A DNA stretch of 64,000 bases from Sporisorium sorghi (lineage: Eukaryota > Basidiomycota > Ustilaginomycetes > Ustilaginales > Ustilaginaceae), in the NCBI GenBank assembly GCA_023212695.1, contig JALCCG010000076.1, positions 1-64,000 of the forward strand, written 5' to 3'. Shown here one piece after another: positions 31,984-40,503 of the stretch (position 1 is the stretch's first letter; every line of letters begins with the position of its first letter). The position numbers were made by a program, and so were the translations under genes. The notes beneath the pieces are model-generated. The model searched no databases, was not told the DNA's origin, and saw nothing but the letters and a program-made list of their open reading frames with translations.

Positions 31984-32444
31984 TTTGGTGATGTGTTGGT
32001 GATGACGTTCAGAGGTGGTGAATGTTGAAGACAAAGAAGAAGTAAGGTGTTCGAGATTAACAAACGACAAATCTCGAATTTGCGACGGTTGGGCCGACGA
32101 GCGTTCTGGCTGTCTCTCGCCTTTCTTTCTTCCTTCTCGGAAGCGATCGCCTTTGCTCCCTCTCTGCTGAAATGCCCAAAGCGGTGCGGACCTGTTCGGA
32201 TGCAAAAAAAAAAAAGAAATTTACGCACGAGACAACGCTCGAATTTTCCCCATCGATGAGTTCAAGACAAGTCTAACAACCAATGAATTTTTTTAGCTCA
32301 TCACCACGACCGGCTTGTCGCTTTGCGCAACAGGGTCTTTAGTTACCGACGGACCATCCTTCGCAGTGTCCGATCATAGAGTGGTGCCTAGATTACTACG
32401 AAATGTCAACGGATCCTATCTGTACTGAACAAAGCGGGCAGCGG
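31984..32444. other. Intergenic, ATP15 promoter and DUF423 3' flank
   Basis: This is 461 bases. It includes an A-rich run near 32204-32216. No ORF with family features is present. Confidence 0.5.
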
Positions 32445-32920
32445 TCAACGCAGCGAGCGCGGACGTTTGGCATAGGCAAGGAAAAGCCAGCCTGCAATCA
32501 TCGAGAGTCCGCCAATGGGCGTGATGGGGCCTAGCACCTTGCGGATCGGGTTCTCGGGCTTGGTCAGGCAGAGACCGTAGATGGAGCCGCTGAAGAAGGT
32601 GATACCCGTAGCAAAGGCGTAGCTGGCTGCGACCACAGGACCCGTCTTGGGCAAGCTGAGCGTGTAGAGGAGCGCCAAGCTGTGCATGAGCTGGTACTGC
32701 GTCGCTGTGGTCCAGGCGCCCATCTCTGCCGAATCGCAAAGAGAAAACATCGAGAGGGACAGTCAGTATCACGCAGCTAAGGAAGGCTTGCAGGCAAGTT
32801 GGTACTGCACTCACGATAAGCGTTGAGCTTGCCCTTCATCGCGTGCGCACCGATGGCACCGAGGCCAACACCCACAGCGCCCGAGACGCCAGCGAAAACT
32901 CCAAGCGTGTTGTAGACCAT
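32445..32920 (-). CDS. DUF423/TMEM256-family small membrane protein (two exons)
   Basis: Exon 1 is 32920-32815 and exon 2 is 32725-32445. A phase-1 GTGAGT donor and a GGCAG acceptor give 128 residues. The start GVFAGVSGAVGVGLGAIGAH and the later segments TQYQLMHSLALLYTLSL, ASYAFATGITFFSGSIYGL and PIGGLSMIAGWLFLAYA form about four hydrophobic helices. The GAIGAHAMK, YQLMHSLALL and FSGSIY motifs are the DUF423 signature shared by bacterial YgdD and animal TMEM256. The exact function is unknown; members are inner-membrane proteins, and in eukaryotes a mitochondrial location is likely. The gene is divergent from the FG nucleoporin. Confidence 0.9.
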
Positions 32921-33686
32921 TGTTGAGCGATAAGTAGCGAAGACAGTCACGGAAGGATAGAAACAAAGCAACCAGGCAGATGATTGGAAGATGGACAAGG
33001 CGTAGGAAAGCGAGAGCATGCCGAACCACCTTCGAAGGTGGAGGATTCGAAGGCCAAAGCTCGTCCAACAACCTGTCACGGCGCACGCCGATCGGGTCGA
33101 CTCTATCGGGTCACTCGTCGAAGACCAACACCTTCGAAGGCTCGTCGCGGATGAATTTTGGTGTGCTTGCGCGTCGCAGCCTCAAGCTCCTCCTCCATTC
33201 GAGACTTTCGAAAGCTGTCGTCACACCTTTTCTTCGCTTGGACTCGCGTGGTCGCGGCAGTTGGAGAGCGAGAGAAAAAAACACACGGTCCCTCTCACAA
33301 AAAATCGAGCGAGCGAACGAGTCGAGACAGAATCGGCAACTGAAGCCAAAAAATTTGGACAGCTGAAAAAAATGAATAATTTTGTGATTCTTTGTTTGGA
33401 TCTTCTCGTTCTGTCACACTCTTCTCTTTCTCTCATCGTCATCTCGGCGTGTTGCCGCTTTCCCTCTCTCTCTCTCTTCAACCACCATCGCCACCTGGGT
33501 CGTCCACCGGCCTGCAAGTCGGGTGTAAGCCGATCGTGTTGTGCAGTCTCGGATCAACCGCCTCCCACCCAGTCGAGTCGATCCACCGACTTCATTTGTG
33601 CGCGCGCATCCTCGTCGTGCAAAGCATCACGCGCACCTTCATTGTCGAGCATCAGCACGTTGTTCGTAAGATCACCACCGCCCACC
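32921..33686. promoter_or_regulatory. Divergent promoter DUF423 gene / FG nucleoporin with TTCGAA cluster
   Basis: This 766-base shared upstream region carries a perfect 16-bp palindrome at 33026-33041 (CCACCTTCGAAGGTGG) and further TTCGAA cores at 33046-33051, 33133-33138 and 33207-33212. The four cores fall within 190 bases. The nucleoporin-proximal part is pyrimidine-rich and ends in the start context CCCACCATGG. Confidence 0.55.
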
Positions 33687-36600
33687 ATGGATTTCCCAGC
33701 GCAGTATCCCGACTCGCCTGCCAAACCTCTGGCAGGTCCAGCTCGCGCGAGAGTCTTGGCTCGTCAGAACCGCACTTCATCACTCAAACCGTACGCCAGA
33801 CCATCATCGGGACTTACCGCTTCAGGTTCTAGTGCCTCTCTTCATACCGACACGGATTCTCCCGCACGTCAACCGTCGACGCCGTCTGCCAAATCGCTCG
33901 CTCCGCCATCCACCCAACAACCCGCGCGCTCCGCCTTTTCACCGCTGCGTGTGGCAGCTTCGCCCATCGCGCTGCTCGGAAGCGTGCGCAAGATGGTCTC
34001 AAAGCCTCTTTCATGGCTCACAAGCGCCGCTTCTTCCGTAGAGCCGGAGCTCGGCATTCCTACATCCTCCAGCACCAACTCGCTCTCATCCATCGCTCGT
34101 AAGCGAGCTGCTGCTCGTGCCTCTCTTGGCGCCACTGCAGACGAGTCGAGCTACGAAAGGGACGCGCCGACGCGTGCTGCTAGGGCTGTCGGAGAACGTC
34201 TTGCTGCGGGACTTCGATCGCGATCCAATCTTCACGATGACGAAGAAAACCAGCTGCGTCCGCCTCCATCCACGCTTTCATCGTCCATGTCCATGTCGCG
34301 TCTGGCGCCTGGTCCAGCGCCCGTTCGTACCACGCACAACCAGTCGTCTTTCAACTCGAACAGCCCTCTTGCTGGTCCTTCCGTCCTGCCCACCTCCCCA
34401 TCCAAAGACAACGACACGCCCGCCGCATGGAGCAGCCGCTCTTCCAAGCGTACCCTCGACATTGGTTCTCGCTCTGTCGATCCCACGGACTCGCTCGAGG
34501 TGTTGAGTGATGCCAGCCGTGCTTCACCCTCCCGCGCCGCCCAAACTCATCAGCTCAGGGCTCAACATGCATTGCGCAGCCCGCGCTCCCAAGTGCTTGG
34601 CTACCGTGGCTCTTTGCTTCGACCAGACGATGCCATGTCCGAATCTGGCTCCACCTCTCTCTCCCACTCGCACTCGTTCAGCGCCTTTGGCTACGGCAAT
34701 GAGGTCCGCTACACCGACAGTGCATTTGGTCTTCCACCTTCAAGCTCGCCCTTCCAGCTTTCTTCTCGCAATGCCGCCAGCCGGCGTGCACGTGCTCCCT
34801 TCTCCTCCGGTCTCTTCACCGACGCTGGCACCCCAGGTCGCACATCGCGCGCCGGCAGCGTCAGTCTTCGAGGCGCTTCGCCAGCCCCCTCCGCGGGCTA
34901 CTCTCCAGCACGTCAACGCGAGGGCACGCCTCAGCGACGCAACTGGAACGGCATCAACCTCGCTGCTCCTTCGGCGCCCTCTGTCGGCGACGAAATGATG
35001 CGCGAGTACCTCGCCTCGCGCACGCTTCCCGGCATCAACCCAAGCGTAAGACGCAATCTTGGACTCCCAGTCGACGAGCCCATGATCATTTCTTCGTCGG
35101 TTGCTGGTGGCAGTGTTATGGACGAAACCGAATCGCTCACTCCCAGTCGTCTCGGCAAACGTGACATTGACATGAGCATCGACGGCGACTCTGAACGATT
35201 CGGCACCCCATCCAAACGTCGCATGGTCTGGCACCCCGAGCTCGGCTTCATTAGTCACGAAGAGCTCAAGGCGCGTGAACCAAAGCTTCCCTCACCCAAG
35301 AACGAAGCAGAGCGCCTTCTCAATGTCCTCGAGACCTTGCGCAAACCCACTGCTGCCTCAAAGGGGGTGGGTCTCGCCCGTGGTCCACCTACTCAGATCA
35401 ACGTCCCTGCTCCCATCTCGGATCTCCCCGCCACCAGAGGCAACAAGACTCAAGAAGGCAAGCTAGCTATTGGCGTTGCTCCCTACACCAGATATCTGCG
35501 CAAAGCCAAGACGGCGCAGTCCTCGGATGAACAGTCTGGGATGAGGGCCAAGTTGAAGAGGATTCAACGTACCGACAGGACCAGCATGGATGACGCCCCA
35601 ATGGAAGCCTCGAGTGTGTCCGAGAATGAGCAGGATGTCGAACAGGAACAAGACGAGGAGCAAGAGGAGGAGGAGGAGGAGCCGGCACCGCCTCAGCCCG
35701 AGCCCGTCCGACGATCTAGACGCTTGCAACATCAAGCTTCCGCCAAAGAGATCACACAGACCCCTGTCAAGCAGACCGACAAGCCCTCCCGCACCACACA
35801 GCTCAAGTCCGCCTTGAAAGCCACGCCGCTGCGAGCTTCCACCCAGCCCGAGGCGGCCACCCCGGCCAAACCTGCCCTCGAAGTGTCCAAGCCAGCTTCT
35901 CATCGCATCCCTCTCTCGGCTGCTAGCAAGACGCCTTCGAGCGCTCTCAAGAAGGACAATTTTGCCGTCAAGGCGTCCACCTCGGACCCTTCTGCACCCA
36001 GGGAGAGGAGCTCGCTTCGTCAGGGAGCTGCAAAGACGTCGCGTACACATCAGAGTTCGGGCAAGTTCAGCGCTTGGGACGAGGACGAGGAGGATGAAGA
36101 CTTGCCAGATGCCAGCGAGCTTGCAAAGATCAAGCTGCCCACCAACATGTTCCCTTCTGGATTCTCGTTTGGCAGCTCTGCGACCTCGTCGGCTTCTACC
36201 ACCACTGTGACCGCGAGCAAGCCGGACGCTGCTTCGAACTCTACCTCCAAGGCTGCTGCTAGCCCAGCTGCTCCGAGTGCAGGCGGCTCTTTGCTCGGTC
36301 GTCTTGGAGGCTTTGACTCGTCCGCCCCAGCCGCGCAGACCGACAAGACGGATGCGCCCAAAACGACTGCAGCACCAGCAGCAGCTCCGTCGTTTTCCTT
36401 TACTGCGCCTTCCAAGGATGCGCCGAACACCATGCCTAAATTCAGCTTTGGCGCGAGCGCAGCTTCTAGCACCGCGTCAAAGGAGGGTGACAGCACCGCC
36501 AAGAAGCCCGCCGCTCCTACCTCGGACTTTTTCAGCAAGCCTGCTGCACCTGCTTCCACGGCCAGCTCATCGCTCAACGAGGCCAAGAAGGACGGTCCTG

Positions 36601-38648
36601 TGCCCAACTTTTTCGGTAGCACTATGAAGAAGTTCGAGAGCAAATCGACGGATGTCCCTGCTGCGTCCACTGCCACCGGAGGATTCTCGTTTGGTGCTCC
36701 GGCTGCTGCGGGTGATGCTGCCGCTGCTGCAAGCAAGCCTGCACCTTTCAGTTTCGGTGCCAAACCAGCCGCTACCGAGTCTTCGAGCGCATCTGCGCCT
36801 GCAAGCAACCCCTTTGGATCGTTTGGCGCCAAACCGGCAGAGTCTGCAGAAAAGAAGCAGGATTCTGCTGCTCCGACCAGCAAGCCGTCCTTCTTTGGCG
36901 CTTCGACCGCATCTTCAGGCACGACGAGTGGGTTCAGCTTTGGCGCGCCATCAGCGTCTACAACAGGAACCAAGCGGGGTGCGGACGACGATGCCGAGCC
37001 CGCTGCCAAGAAGAGCATGCCTAGCTTCTCGTTTGGCGCTCCAGCCGCCTCTACGCCTTCAGCGCCAGCCTCGACTGGATTCAGCTTTGGCGCTCCAGCT
37101 GCAGCAGCGGAGCAGAAGAAGGACGATGCGACGCCAGCCAAGTCGAGCAGCGGTGTCCCCAACTTCTTCGGTAGCAAAGGCGAAGATTCCGCTAAGCCCG
37201 CCGCTCCAGCATCGAGTGGAGGAGGGTTCACGTTCGGCAAACCAGCTTCCGACAACAGCACTGCAAGCAGCACAGGCTTCGGTACGTCCAAGCCGGCTGA
37301 TGCGTCTTTGTCGAGCGGATTCAGCTTTGGTGCGCCCAAAGCAGCCGCAGCCACAACCGATGCGTCGAAGCCCGCCGCGGCAACCAGCGGTTTCAGCTTT
37401 GGAGCCGTCTCGAGCGGTAACAACAGCGCGGGAAGCAGCCCCGCAGCGGAGGCCAAGCCTGCCGCCTCTGCAGCCCCGACCTTCTCGTTCGGCGCGCCGG
37501 CCAAGAGTGCCGCTTCCGATGCTACTGGCGCAGCTGCGGCTGCATCGCCGACGACGTCTGCGCCTGCATCGGGCGCTAGCACTCCCACGGGGGCATTCAC
37601 GTTCGGCGCACCAGCTGCTAGCAGCAACAACACCTCGGCCACCACGGACGGCAAGCCGGCGAGCACTGGATTCACTTTTGGTGCACCTGCGACTTCTAGT
37701 GGCACTGGAAACGGGTTTGGAGCCGCTTCGAGCGCTGCTGCAGGAGGAGGATTCAGTGGGTTCGGCGCCAAGCCTGCCGCTGCTGCTGCGTCTGGCGGAG
37801 GAGAGATGATGGATGACTCGCCGCAAAAGACAGCGCCTGTGCCTGCGGGCAACTCTACGCCAAGCTTCACCTTTGGTTCTGCAACACCTTCCTCGACTCC
37901 TGCACCGGCAGCGAAGCCGGCTATGAGCTTCAGCTTTGGCACACCTAGTGCGAGCACGCCCGCGCCGGGTGCGGGTGCGGGTGCGGGTGCGGCTGCCTCG
38001 CCGTCGGCATTTACATTCGGTTCAGCTGCTGCACCAGCCGCAAACGCCAACAGCAACGGCGGTGCGGCAACAGGCGGATTCCGGTTCGGATCTCCTGCTC
38101 CTGCGTCGTCTGCTCCCAGCACTGGATTCACGTTTGGCGCCGGTGCAGGAGCAGGTGGAAGCACCACGCCCGGTGTGGGGTCTACACCCGCGTCGCCGTT
38201 CCTGGCGCCCACGGGTGCCGCACCGCCTACGCCGGGTGGGTCGCCGTTCCAGTTCGGAGCCACCACGCCAGGTGGCAGCGCGTCTGCGCCGTTCCAGTTC
38301 GGGTCTCAGCCTGCTCCGACGGGATCGACGGGGTTCACGTTTGGTAGCGGTGCAGCTCAGCCGCCGTCGACCCCGACGTCGGGCGGCGGGTTTGGTGCGG
38401 CCTCGGCCCCTACTTTCGGAGGAGGGTTTGGAGGCGCGCCGACGACGCCCACGCAGCAACCAGCGGGAGCGGGAGGATTCACGTTCGGAACACCGTCAGG
38501 TGGAGGCATGCCAGGCCTGCCGCAGATGCAGGTGCAGCCGGCACAACCGGGCCTGTTTAGTATGGGTGCGGCGCCGAGCGGCAACGCGAACAACTCGCCG
38601 GCGCCCGGTGGGAGGCAGATCAAGCCGTTGCGCCAGAGGAGGCGCTAG
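33687..38648 (+). CDS. FG-repeat nucleoporin, Nup1/Nup124/Nup153 type
   Basis: This is a nuclear-basket nucleoporin that binds transport receptors through FG repeats. The start is ATG 33687 in a strong context and gives 1653 residues; the frame is open upstream to 33018 but that part is leader-like. Near residues 93-112 the segment GSVRKMVSKPLSWLTSA is an amphipathic basic/hydrophobic helix of the kind that anchors Nup1, Nup60 and Nup153 to the inner nuclear membrane. A conserved-looking segment lies near 510-560 (HPELGFISHEELKAREPKL). About 33 FG dipeptides follow in the C-terminal half, mostly FSFGAP/FTFGAP, with Ala/Ser/Thr/Pro/Lys spacers. The last residues, GRQIKPLRQRRR, resemble the basic tail of Nup153 and POM121, which binds importin. 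The gene name cannot be fixed from sequence alone. Confidence 0.88.
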   Translation: MDFPAQYPDSPAKPLAGPARARVLARQNRTSSLKPYARPSSGLTASGSSASLHTDTDSPARQPSTPSAKSLAPPSTQQPARSAFSPLRVAASPIALLGSVRKMVSKPLSWLTSAASSVEPELGIPTSSSTNSLSSIARKRAAARASLGATADESSYERDAPTRAARAVGERLAAGLRSRSNLHDDEENQLRPPPSTLSSSMSMSRLAPGPAPVRTTHNQSSFNSNSPLAGPSVLPTSPSKDNDTPAAWSSRSSKRTLDIGSRSVDPTDSLEVLSDASRASPSRAAQTHQLRAQHALRSPRSQVLGYRGSLLRPDDAMSESGSTSLSHSHSFSAFGYGNEVRYTDSAFGLPPSSSPFQLSSRNAASRRARAPFSSGLFTDAGTPGRTSRAGSVSLRGASPAPSAGYSPARQREGTPQRRNWNGINLAAPSAPSVGDEMMREYLASRTLPGINPSVRRNLGLPVDEPMIISSSVAGGSVMDETESLTPSRLGKRDIDMSIDGDSERFGTPSKRRMVWHPELGFISHEELKAREPKLPSPKNEAERLLNVLETLRKPTAASKGVGLARGPPTQINVPAPISDLPATRGNKTQEGKLAIGVAPYTRYLRKAKTAQSSDEQSGMRAKLKRIQRTDRTSMDDAPMEASSVSENEQDVEQEQDEEQEEEEEEPAPPQPEPVRRSRRLQHQASAKEITQTPVKQTDKPSRTTQLKSALKATPLRASTQPEAATPAKPALEVSKPASHRIPLSAASKTPSSALKKDNFAVKASTSDPSAPRERSSLRQGAAKTSRTHQSSGKFSAWDEDEEDEDLPDASELAKIKLPTNMFPSGFSFGSSATSSASTTTVTASKPDAASNSTSKAAASPAAPSAGGSLLGRLGGFDSSAPAAQTDKTDAPKTTAAPAAAPSFSFTAPSKDAPNTMPKFSFGASAASSTASKEGDSTAKKPAAPTSDFFSKPAAPASTASSSLNEAKKDGPVPNFFGSTMKKFESKSTDVPAASTATGGFSFGAPAAAGDAAAAASKPAPFSFGAKPAATESSSASAPASNPFGSFGAKPAESAEKKQDSAAPTSKPSFFGASTASSGTTSGFSFGAPSASTTGTKRGADDDAEPAAKKSMPSFSFGAPAASTPSAPASTGFSFGAPAAAAEQKKDDATPAKSSSGVPNFFGSKGEDSAKPAAPASSGGGFTFGKPASDNSTASSTGFGTSKPADASLSSGFSFGAPKAAAATTDASKPAAATSGFSFGAVSSGNNSAGSSPAAEAKPAASAAPTFSFGAPAKSAASDATGAAAAASPTTSAPASGASTPTGAFTFGAPAASSNNTSATTDGKPASTGFTFGAPATSSGTGNGFGAASSAAAGGGFSGFGAKPAAAAASGGGEMMDDSPQKTAPVPAGNSTPSFTFGSATPSSTPAPAAKPAMSFSFGTPSASTPAPGAGAGAGAAASPSAFTFGSAAAPAANANSNGGAATGGFRFGSPAPASSAPSTGFTFGAGAGAGGSTTPGVGSTPASPFLAPTGAAPPTPGGSPFQFGATTPGGSASAPFQFGSQPAPTGSTGFTFGSGAAQPPSTPTSGGGFGAASAPTFGGGFGGAPTTPTQQPAGAGGFTFGTPSGGGMPGLPQMQVQPAQPGLFSMGAAPSGNANNSPAPGGRQIKPLRQRRR

Positions 38649-38991
38649 AGTTGGTGTGATGGGCATGCATGACGACTCGGGCGTCTACACAGGCAAGCTA
38701 TGTTTCCACTCAGCAAATCAGATGTGTTTTGAAGTGTTCTCGACGGCGCGGGGTGTGAATGTGTGAGGTTGTGCACTCTCGGTGGTGCGGGGCTGAGTCT
38801 GGTGAGAGAGAAGGAAAGCAGGGGATGTGCGGTGTTGGACAGCCGCGCGCTTGGACGATCTCGACGTCGCATAAGCCGGTGGCTGGGAGACGGGCTGCTT
38901 TTCGCTCTCGCTCGTGGGCTTGCTTTGCACGCGCTTGCAGGAAGGACAAAGAGGCTCACGCGAGTGGAAGCCCGGGTGAGGGCGCTGACGG

Positions 38992-39028
38992 CGGTGTACG
39001 ACGGTGTACGACGGTGTACGACGGTGTG
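38992..39028. repeat. 10-bp tandem repeat, about 3.7 copies
   Basis: The unit CGGTGTACGA is repeated three times head to tail, followed by a partial, altered fourth copy. Confidence 0.85.
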
Positions 39029-39389
39029 CACTCTACGTCGTTGGGGGCGCAGAGGTTTGGTGCGAGAGGAGTCCGGGGGTGAGAGGCAGCTTGTGGTGTG
39101 CACGCATGTGCTGCGGCTTTGGGGCCATGGGAGCGAGTTGGTTGGCTGTGAGGTTTTGGGTCTGCTTTTGCCTCGCACTGGTGTGCTTTGCTCGCGTTTG
39201 CAGGGAGCGCGAGTGGAAGCGCTGTGAGGCGCGCCAACGAAGCTGGGACGCAGCACCGAGAGACAGCGAGGCGGAGACACAGGTCCAGGCAGCGACAGGT
39301 GGAACGAGCATGGGCGAGACCGGAAAAGGTCGAGGGACAGCTACACGTATCGTCGCGACCGAGCGAGTGAGCGCGGGGGGACACGCCTA

Positions 39390-40260
39390 GAGCAAGCCCG
39401 GGGACACCTCGAGAGAGCGCGAACGAGTGGAGGAAGCGAGAGACCGGCGGACTGCGAAAGAACGCGAGAACGAGCGAAAGACGCATCAGAGCTCGACGCA
39501 AACGCAAGAACGACAGAGGGACCGAGAGCAAGAGAGAGAGAGCAAGAGGCGTGGAAGAGTGGAAGGAACATGGACGGAGCGATTCGGCTTGAGCGAAAGA
39601 CACTGAAACAAAACTTCGGCTTCGGCTTCGAAAGGACCAGCGTTTAGGTCGAGTGCGAGAGACAAGTCGAGAGCAACAGAAGGATCATGCCGAATGAGAA
39701 AGCTCAAGAGTGAAAGTAGAGACGAGTCTGAGAAGGACAGCGTTCCCAAAACTAAAGAGAAAAAGTGGAGGGAGAGCTTGTCACTATAAGTGAGAGCAAG
39801 GTTCCAAGTTAGATAGCAAGAGATAAGGCGAAAACAAAGTGCGACAAGAGATCAAGAGACGCAAAGCGATCAAGAGACGACAAAAGATCAGCATGCGACA
39901 AGAGAACGACATACCGAAAGAAAAAAAAAAAAAAAAAAAAAACAAGCAAAAGAGCAAGAGACTCAGGTTGAGAGAGCAAGTGATGCAGCACAAAAGAGAC
40001 TGCTGCAGACAGCAAGAGAGCAAGGGATCGTCAAGAGAGCAAGCAAAGAGAGGAAATCGGCCGACCAGAGAGCCAGAGACAAGGTGAGAGCGAGACACGA
40101 TCAGTGAGCAGCAACGTACGGCAAGAGAGCCAGAAACAATGTGACGGCAAAGAGACAACAACGCAGCAGCAATAGACAAGGTGAGCGAGCAAAGAGCGAC
40201 ACGGCGAAGAGACAACAACGCAGACAAGGCGAGAGAGCAAAGGACGACGAGTCTCCGTTG
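39390..40260 (+). repeat. Purine-rich degenerate minisatellite-like tract
   Basis: Over about 870 bases the + strand is dominated by A and G with few T, built from variants of GCAAGAGA, GATCAAGAGACG and GAGCAAAG. Longer units are visible: 40146-40198 and 40203-40243 share AGAGACAACAACGCAG and ACAAGGYGAG, and 39849-39888 holds two copies of GATCAAGAGACG. A 22-nt A run interrupts it at 39921-39942. It encodes no credible protein on either strand. Confidence 0.7.
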
Positions 40261-40503
40261 TTCTCCGTTCCGCCGCTCTCTCACCCGCTCGCTCGTTCGA
40301 GCAATGCTTAACATCAGACCCTCTTCATCTCTCCCCCCCTTGAACCCCTCACCGCACTCTCCACACCCCGCTCAATCGCACACATCACACCTAATCAACC
40401 TGGCAAAGAGCGGCGGCACATAGAATCGTGTATGTCATATGCGCTAACACCTTAAATCATCAATACCCTAACACTTCATGAATCGTCGTCACATCATCGA
40501 GCT

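Larger units (their letters stand above)
38649..40503. other. Convergent intergenic region with repeats and a purine-rich tract
   Basis: This 1.85-kb stretch lies between the nucleoporin stop and the stop of the two-membrane-segment gene. It has a 10-bp tandem repeat (38992-39028) and a long purine-rich, T-poor segment (about 39390-40260). The open frames here are Arg/Ser/Leu-biased by composition and have no domains. Confidence 0.65.

Noticed and set aside
36050..38266. 738-codon antisense ORF across the FG nucleoporin
   Set aside because: It is the reverse complement of Ala/Gly/Ser/Pro-rich FG repeats and contains only Ala/Pro/Gly/Leu low complexity without any domain.
39784..40314. 176-codon minus-strand ORF with Leu/Ser/Phe-rich, membrane-like sequence
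   Set aside because: It is the complement of the purine-rich repeat tract; the hydrophobic look comes from CTT/CTC/TCT codons of the repeat and a T run.
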